59,829 nt of DNA. Origin: Alphaproteobacteria bacterium (GTDB lineage Bacteria > Pseudomonadota > Alphaproteobacteria > Rhodospirillales > WMHbin7). Under the pieces are notes generated by a model, which did not search any database, was not told the origin of the DNA, and saw nothing but the letters and a program-made list of their open reading frames with translations. The first letter of the stretch is position 1; each line of letters opens with the position of its first letter. The stretch covers positions 1-59,829 of the forward strand of contig JADFZV010000017.1 of the NCBI GenBank assembly GCA_015232335.1, written 5' to 3'. Made by a program: the position numbers and the translations under genes. Below are positions 55,687 through 59,829 of this stretch, piece by piece.

Positions 55687-56801
55687 TTGTCCCAAGCCCA
55701 GCCCATCATTCGGGCCGCTTGATCGGGAAGGGTTCCGCGCCGTGCATTTACCACTTCCAATGCAGCCAGAATTTCCTCGATGTCGCTTTCGCCCCAACCC
55801 TCGACCCCGGCCCCAGGATGCGGGGCCGCCACTTGACCCTGGCGGGTAAGGGGGATGCCGCCGATTTCGGCCAGCAGATCGCGCTGGCCGGTATTGTCGG
55901 CCAGAAGGGTGGGCAGGCCCATGGCCATCGCCTCCATCGCCACCAGATTGGTGCCGCCCTCGCAGCGGTTGGGAAAGAGGGCGGCATCGGCCTCGGCCAG
56001 CACCTGGGGCATCACCGCATTGGGCACATAGCCGAGATCGATGAACGCCTCTTCGGGTACACCGTTGGCAGCCGCCCAACCCGTAAGGTCCAGCCCGCCC
56101 CGACCATTCTTTTCAGGAATCCCCGCGACATGCCCAACCAAGGCAAAGGGCCTTGCGTCCTCGGCATGGGGGCTTTGCCAGGCGGCCATCAGCAGGGCCT
56201 CGGGGTGGCGGGCGCGAAATTGGCGAAAGGCGGCCAGCACCAGATCCTGGCCCTTGCGATATTCCAGCTTGCCGCCGGAAAAGATGACGAAGCGGCCCGG
56301 CATCAGGCCCCGCTTGGGCCTTGGATGAAACAGCTCCGGCGCGATGCCCTGGCGGGCCAGAACCACATTCTGAAATCCCAGGCCCTTCAGAATAGCCTCG
56401 TTCCAGCTTGAAATGGCGATCAGCTTGGCGAAACGCCCTGCCCGTTCGATCTCGGCGGGATGGAAGCGCGTATCTTCAAAGGCGATGCAGCCGATATCGG
56501 GCGCACCCCAGATGCGCTCCGAGATGGGGTGCAGGGCCATCCCGTTGCCCACCCCATGCAGCACGGGATGCGAGGCCTGCAGGCGATCAGCCCCGGCTTC
56601 GAACGCCGCCGCCCCGGCCAGAGCCGGGGCCAGCAGGCGCTCTTCCAGGGGATTGAGCGAAAGTGCCAGCGGGGTCTGGTAGAGGGCGAGGCCCCCCCGC
56701 CTTCGCTTGAGATAGCTAAGAGCCAGCCTTGTCCCATAGACCCCATAGCCCGACAGACTGGACAAAGCCCAGGAAATGCCGAGGGGGGATTGTCCCGCCA
56801 T
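55656..56801 (-). CDS. glycosyltransferase, GT4-like (paralogue of the ctrA-linked one)
   Basis: 381 residues from ATG 56801, with AGGAGG seven bases before it; the frame extends 30 codons upstream but over the gmd promoter. Opening glycine motif SSLSGYGVYG; donor-side block [44 protein letters not shown] near 280-305. Nearly word-for-word common blocks with the gene at 1264-2448. Divergent from gmd-fcl, so it probably transfers a sugar in the same glycan route. Confidence 0.85.
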   Translation of the reverse strand: MAGQSPLGISWALSSLSGYGVYGTRLALSYLKRRRGGLALYQTPLALSLNPLEERLLAPALAGAAAFEAGADRLQASHPVLHGVGNGMALHPISERIWGAPDIGCIAFEDTRFHPAEIERAGRFAKLIAISSWNEAILKGLGFQNVVLARQGIAPELFHPRPKRGLMPGRFVIFSGGKLEYRKGQDLVLAAFRQFRARHPEALLMAAWQSPHAEDARPFALVGHVAGIPEKNGRGGLDLTGWAAANGVPEEAFIDLGYVPNAVMPQVLAEADAALFPNRCEGGTNLVAMEAMAMGLPTLLADNTGQRDLLAEIGGIPLTRQGQVAAPHPGAGVEGWGESDIEEILAALEVVNARRGTLPDQAARMMGWAWDNQNERVFAAL

Positions 56802-56812
56802 GTCTTTTCCTC

Positions 56813-56840
56813 CTGACAAAGGACCCACCCGTAGTATAAC
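56813..56840 (+). promoter_or_regulatory. candidate gmd promoter
   Basis: CTGACA at 56813-56818 and TATAAC at 56835-56840, 16 bp apart, about 33 bp before the gmd GTG. It overlaps the ribosome binding region of the divergent glycosyltransferase gene. Seen by eye only. Confidence 0.4.
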
Positions 56841-56872
56841 TGAGGGGTTTTCGTACCATAGGGGTCTTTCAC

Positions 56873-57937
56873 GTGGCTGACAAAATCGCATTGATCACCG
56901 GGGTCACCGGTCAGGACGGGGCCTATCTGGCCGAATTGCTGCTGGCCAAGGGCTATCAGGTGCATGGGGTCAAGCGCCGCTCCTCCTCTTTCAATTCGGG
57001 CCGGGTCGATCATCTCTACCGCGATCTGCACGAGGCCAATGTGCGCTTCAAGCTGCATTACGGCGACATGACCGATTCGACGGCTTTGATCCGTCTGGTC
57101 CAGGAAGTGCAGCCCACAGAAATCTACAATCTGGCCGCCCAAAGCCATGTCCAGGTCAGCTTCGAAAGCCCGGAATACACGGCCAATGCCGATGCCATCG
57201 GCGTGCTGCGCCTGTTGGAGGCCATTCGCATTCTGGATATGAAGGACCGGGTGCGTTTCTATCAGGCCTCGACCAGCGAGCTGTATGGCAAGGTGCATGA
57301 AACGCCGCAGAAGGAAACCACGCCCTTCCATCCCCGCAGCCCCTATGCCGTGGCCAAGCTTTATGGCTATTGGATCACAGTCAATTACCGCGAAGCCTAT
57401 GGCTTTCACGCCTCGAACGGCATTCTCTTCAACCACGAGGGCCCCACGCGCGGCGAAACCTTCGTGACTCGCAAGATCACCAGGGCCGTGGCGGCCATGG
57501 AAATGGGCAAGCAGGAACGCCTGTTCCTGGGCAATCTCGACGCCAAGCGCGACTGGGGCCATGCCCGCGACTATGTGGAAGGCATGTGGCGCGTGTTGCA
57601 GCAGCACAGCCCCGACGATTATGTGCTGGCGACTGGCGAAACCCATTCGGTGCGCGAATTCGTCGAAGCCGCCTTCGCCGTGGTTGGGCGCAGCCTTGCC
57701 TGGACCGGCCAGGGCATCGAGGAAAAGGGTGTCGACGCCAAAACAGGCCAAGCCCTGGTCGAGATCGACGCCCGTTATTTCCGCCCGGCCGAGGTCGATC
57801 TGCTGCTGGGCGATGCCGCCAAGGCGCGTGACAAACTGGGCTGGCAGCCCAAGGTGCTGTTCGCCGAGTTGGTCAAGGAAATGGTTTCGTCCGATCTGGC
57901 GCTTTTCAAGGCCAAGGGGGCGCATGCCCATGACTGA
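56873..57937 (+). CDS. gmd: GDP-mannose 4,6-dehydratase
   Basis: 354 residues from GTG 56873. Short-chain dehydrogenase fold: NADP loop [10 protein letters not shown] (10-19), catalytic STSELYG (T/S-E) at ~133-139 and Y158-X3-K162 in [27 protein letters not shown] is diagnostic of Gmd. Converts GDP-mannose to GDP-4-keto-6-deoxymannose, the substrate of the next gene. Overlaps fcl by 8 bases. Confidence 0.96.
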   Translation: MADKIALITGVTGQDGAYLAELLLAKGYQVHGVKRRSSSFNSGRVDHLYRDLHEANVRFKLHYGDMTDSTALIRLVQEVQPTEIYNLAAQSHVQVSFESPEYTANADAIGVLRLLEAIRILDMKDRVRFYQASTSELYGKVHETPQKETTPFHPRSPYAVAKLYGYWITVNYREAYGFHASNGILFNHEGPTRGETFVTRKITRAVAAMEMGKQERLFLGNLDAKRDWGHARDYVEGMWRVLQQHSPDDYVLATGETHSVREFVEAAFAVVGRSLAWTGQGIEEKGVDAKTGQALVEIDARYFRPAEVDLLLGDAAKARDKLGWQPKVLFAELVKEMVSSDLALFKAKGAHAHD

Positions 57938-58889
57938 GGCCAAGGTCCTCTATCCCCTGGCTGGCAAACGGGTCTGGGTGGCGGGCCATCGCGGCATGGT
58001 GGGCTCGGCCCTGCTTAACCGACTGCAATCCGAAAACTGTACGCTTCTTACCGCCACCCATGCCGAGTTGGATCTCACCCGCCAGCAGGCGGTCGAGACC
58101 TGGATGGGCGACATGCGCCCCGATGCCGTGATCATCGCCGCCGCCCATGTCGGCGGCATTCACGCCAACGACACCTATCCCGCCGATTTTCTCTACGACA
58201 ATCTGGCCATCGAAACCAACATCATCCATACGGCGCACCGCCAGAAGATCGAGAAGCTGCCTTTCCTGGGCTCGTCTTGCATCTATCCCAAGCTGGCCCC
58301 GCAACCTCTGCACGAGGATGCGCTGCTGACCGGGCCTTTGGAGCCCACCAACGAATGGTACGCCATCGCCAAGATCGCGGGCATCAAGCTGTGTCAGGCT
58401 TATCGGCGCCAGTTCGGATCGGATTTCATCGCCGCCATGCCGACCAATCTCTATGGCCCCGGCGACAATTACCATCCCGTGAACAGCCATGCCGTCGCCG
58501 CCCTGATTCGCAAGGTGCATCTGGCAAAGACGGAAAGCCAGGACGAGGTGGTCATGTGGGGCAGCGGCAAGCCCACGCGCGAATTTCTGTTCGTCGATGA
58601 TTGCGCCGACGGGCTGGTCTTTCTGCTCAAGCATTATTCCGGGTCGGATTTCCTTAATCTCGGCACGGGAACAGAACATTCCATTGCCGATCTGGCCCAG
58701 GCGATCGCCAAGGCCGTGGGCTGGCAGGGCCGCTTCGTTCAGGACCTCTCGAAGCCCGATGGAACGCCCAGAAAGCTGATGGATGTCTCGCGCCTGAAAG
58801 CCCTGGGATGGCGCGCCCGCACGGCCCTTCCCGAGGGATTGGCTCAGGCCTATGGCTGGTATCTCAACCATGTGGCGCAAGGCCAATGA
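57930..58889 (+). CDS. fcl: GDP-L-fucose synthase
   Basis: 319 residues from ATG 57930, nine bases after a GGGGG ribosome binding site; an ATG two codons earlier (57924) is possible but too close to it. Motifs: [10 protein letters not shown] (19-28), [18 protein letters not shown] (114-121), and Y144-X3-K148 in [11 protein letters not shown]. Epimerase/reductase completing GDP-L-fucose. Its end overlaps the next gene by ATGA. Confidence 0.95.
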   Translation: MTEAKVLYPLAGKRVWVAGHRGMVGSALLNRLQSENCTLLTATHAELDLTRQQAVETWMGDMRPDAVIIAAAHVGGIHANDTYPADFLYDNLAIETNIIHTAHRQKIEKLPFLGSSCIYPKLAPQPLHEDALLTGPLEPTNEWYAIAKIAGIKLCQAYRRQFGSDFIAAMPTNLYGPGDNYHPVNSHAVAALIRKVHLAKTESQDEVVMWGSGKPTREFLFVDDCADGLVFLLKHYSGSDFLNLGTGTEHSIADLAQAIAKAVGWQGRFVQDLSKPDGTPRKLMDVSRLKALGWRARTALPEGLAQAYGWYLNHVAQGQ

Positions 58890-59829
58890 CCGACACGGCC
58901 CTTGCCCAGGCCTATGCCCTGTACGCCCAGGGACAGTTGGAGGCGGCGCGCGACCAAGCCCATCTGCATTTACAGTCAAATCCAAACGACACCGAAGCCC
59001 TTTATCTTCTGGGCGGCATCGCTTTTGCCCTGGGGGATGCGCCAAAGGCCGAGAGCAACTTCCAAGCCGTGCTGGATGGCGGCATGGAAACCGCGGAAAT
59101 CTGGTTCAACCTGGCCGAGGCCCAAGCGGCGCAGGGCAAGGGAAACCAGGCGATTTCCGCCTTTCAAAAAGCCCTCTCCCTGGACGCCAATTTTCACGCC
59201 GCCCATCAGCGCCTGGGATTCTATCTGGCGCAAAGCGGGCAATTCGTGCAAGCGCTTGAGCATCTGCACAAGGCCTTTTTTCTGAAGCCAGAGGCCGCCA
59301 CGGCCAACAATCTGGGGGCAGCCTTTCAAAAGGCAGAACGGCTGGGCGAGGCGGAGGCCTGGTACCGTCAGGCCATCTCGCTGGACCCCGAGCACGCCAA
59401 GGCCCACGACAATCTGGGCGGCCTGTTGCAGCTTGAGGGGCGCTTGAGCGAAGCCATCGCCTGCCACGAGCAGGCCATCGCACTTGATCCCGCTTTCGCC
59501 TCGGCTCGCATTAATCTGGCCAACGCCTTTCTGGCCGAGGGACGCATCACCGGCGCCGTCAGCGTGTTGCGCTGGGCCTTGATGATGGACAAGCTGTCGC
59601 GCACGGCCAGCCAAAATCACCTGATGTGTCTTTGCTATGACGAGACGGTTGACGCTGAGAGCCTTTACCGCGAACACCGGCGTTTCGGAGACTATCAGGA
59701 AAAGCGCACCACACCGCTGCCGCTGCCAGCACGGCCCAAGGCTTTGCCCTCTCCCTTGCGCCTGGGCTTCGCCTCGCCCGATTTCCGGCGTCATTCGGTG
59801 GCCTATTTCCTGGAGCCTCTGCTGGCAGG
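58886..59829 (+). CDS. OGT/SPINDLY-type TPR glycosyltransferase, 3' truncated
   Basis: 314 residues visible before the window ends. ATG 58886 overlaps the fcl stop (ATGA). About seven TPR units (GQLEAARDQAHLHLQSNPND, GRLSEAIACHEQAIALDPAF) lead into LRLGFASPDFRRHSVAYFLE, the start of the C-terminal catalytic region of O-GlcNAc-transferase-like (COG3914) proteins. Catalytic residues lie beyond the window. With gmd-fcl it may transfer a sugar to protein Ser/Thr, flagellin being an obvious candidate, but this is inference. Confidence 0.85.
   Translation, partial: MTDTALAQAYALYAQGQLEAARDQAHLHLQSNPNDTEALYLLGGIAFALGDAPKAESNFQAVLDGGMETAEIWFNLAEAQAAQGKGNQAISAFQKALSLDANFHAAHQRLGFYLAQSGQFVQALEHLHKAFFLKPEAATANNLGAAFQKAERLGEAEAWYRQAISLDPEHAKAHDNLGGLLQLEGRLSEAIACHEQAIALDPAFASARINLANAFLAEGRITGAVSVLRWALMMDKLSRTASQNHLMCLCYDETVDAESLYREHRRFGDYQEKRTTPLPLPARPKALPSPLRLGFASPDFRRHSVAYFLEPLLA

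Noticed and set aside
56420..57943. Long minus-strand open frame across gmd and the glycosyltransferase start
   Set aside because: It is antisense to an unmistakable gmd, and its C-terminal part covers the 5' end of the glycosyltransferase gene in another frame.
57906..59045. Minus-strand open frame opposite fcl
   Set aside because: Composition is that of a reverse-complement frame; fcl on the plus strand has all catalytic motifs.

Overview
The window reads as a GC-rich alphaproteobacterial chromosome, most like the Rhodospirillales (Magnetospirillum-type relatives). The pointers are a CtrA cell-cycle regulator divergent from fliI-fliJ, a class II DAHP synthase, type II homoserine kinase next to RNase HI, two hemerythrins, and flagellar hook genes behind a sigma-54-type promoter. 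This is inferred from gene content read by eye; no database search was run. I found no tRNA, rRNA, CRISPR array, transposase, integrase or prophage gene. No gene-free stretch exceeds about 270 bp; the longest are 25688-25953 and 54061-54273, both described.

Left part (1-10 kb). A truncated papain-fold amidase-like gene is followed by two related secreted four-cysteine proteins, which looks like a toxin with duplicated immunity. Then come a glycosyltransferase, ctrA, fliI and fliJ, and a trehalose/glucan operon (otsA, otsB, GH15) in which the trehalose-phosphate synthase is fused to a two-pass membrane sensor-like module. The middle-left (10-25.7 kb) is mostly housekeeping on the minus strand: Sel1 protein, RNase R, a DUF4405 membrane protein, topA, dprA, a hemerythrin, cysS, gltX, nadE, pncB and DAHP synthase. 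An imperfect 85-bp inverted repeat sits between gltX and nadE.

Middle (25.9-45 kb). A heme-oxygenase-fold protein, a GcvR-like ACT protein, YqgE, a DsbD-like reductase, a BrnA antitoxin remnant beside a REP hairpin, rnhA-thrB, a lipoprotein with mutS, and an overlapping hemerythrin / N-formylglutamate amidohydrolase / tam operon in which the second gene lacks any ordinary start codon. Next are glgP, an EF-G-like GTPase without the usual catalytic histidine, an aspartate aminotransferase with a strong terminator, and a Tat-exported beta-propeller protein with a duplicated diheme cytochrome c behind an FNR-like box.

Right part (45-59.8 kb). Four TPR glycosyltransferase-like proteins, a second family-4-type glycosyltransferase paralogous to the one near ctrA, and gmd-fcl for GDP-fucose surround the hook operon fliK-flgD-flgE. 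This reads as a surface or flagellar glycosylation region. A BrnT/BrnA toxin-antitoxin pair with twin operator palindromes and a probably leaderless promoter lies inside it. The last gene, an OGT/SPINDLY-type protein, runs off the right edge.
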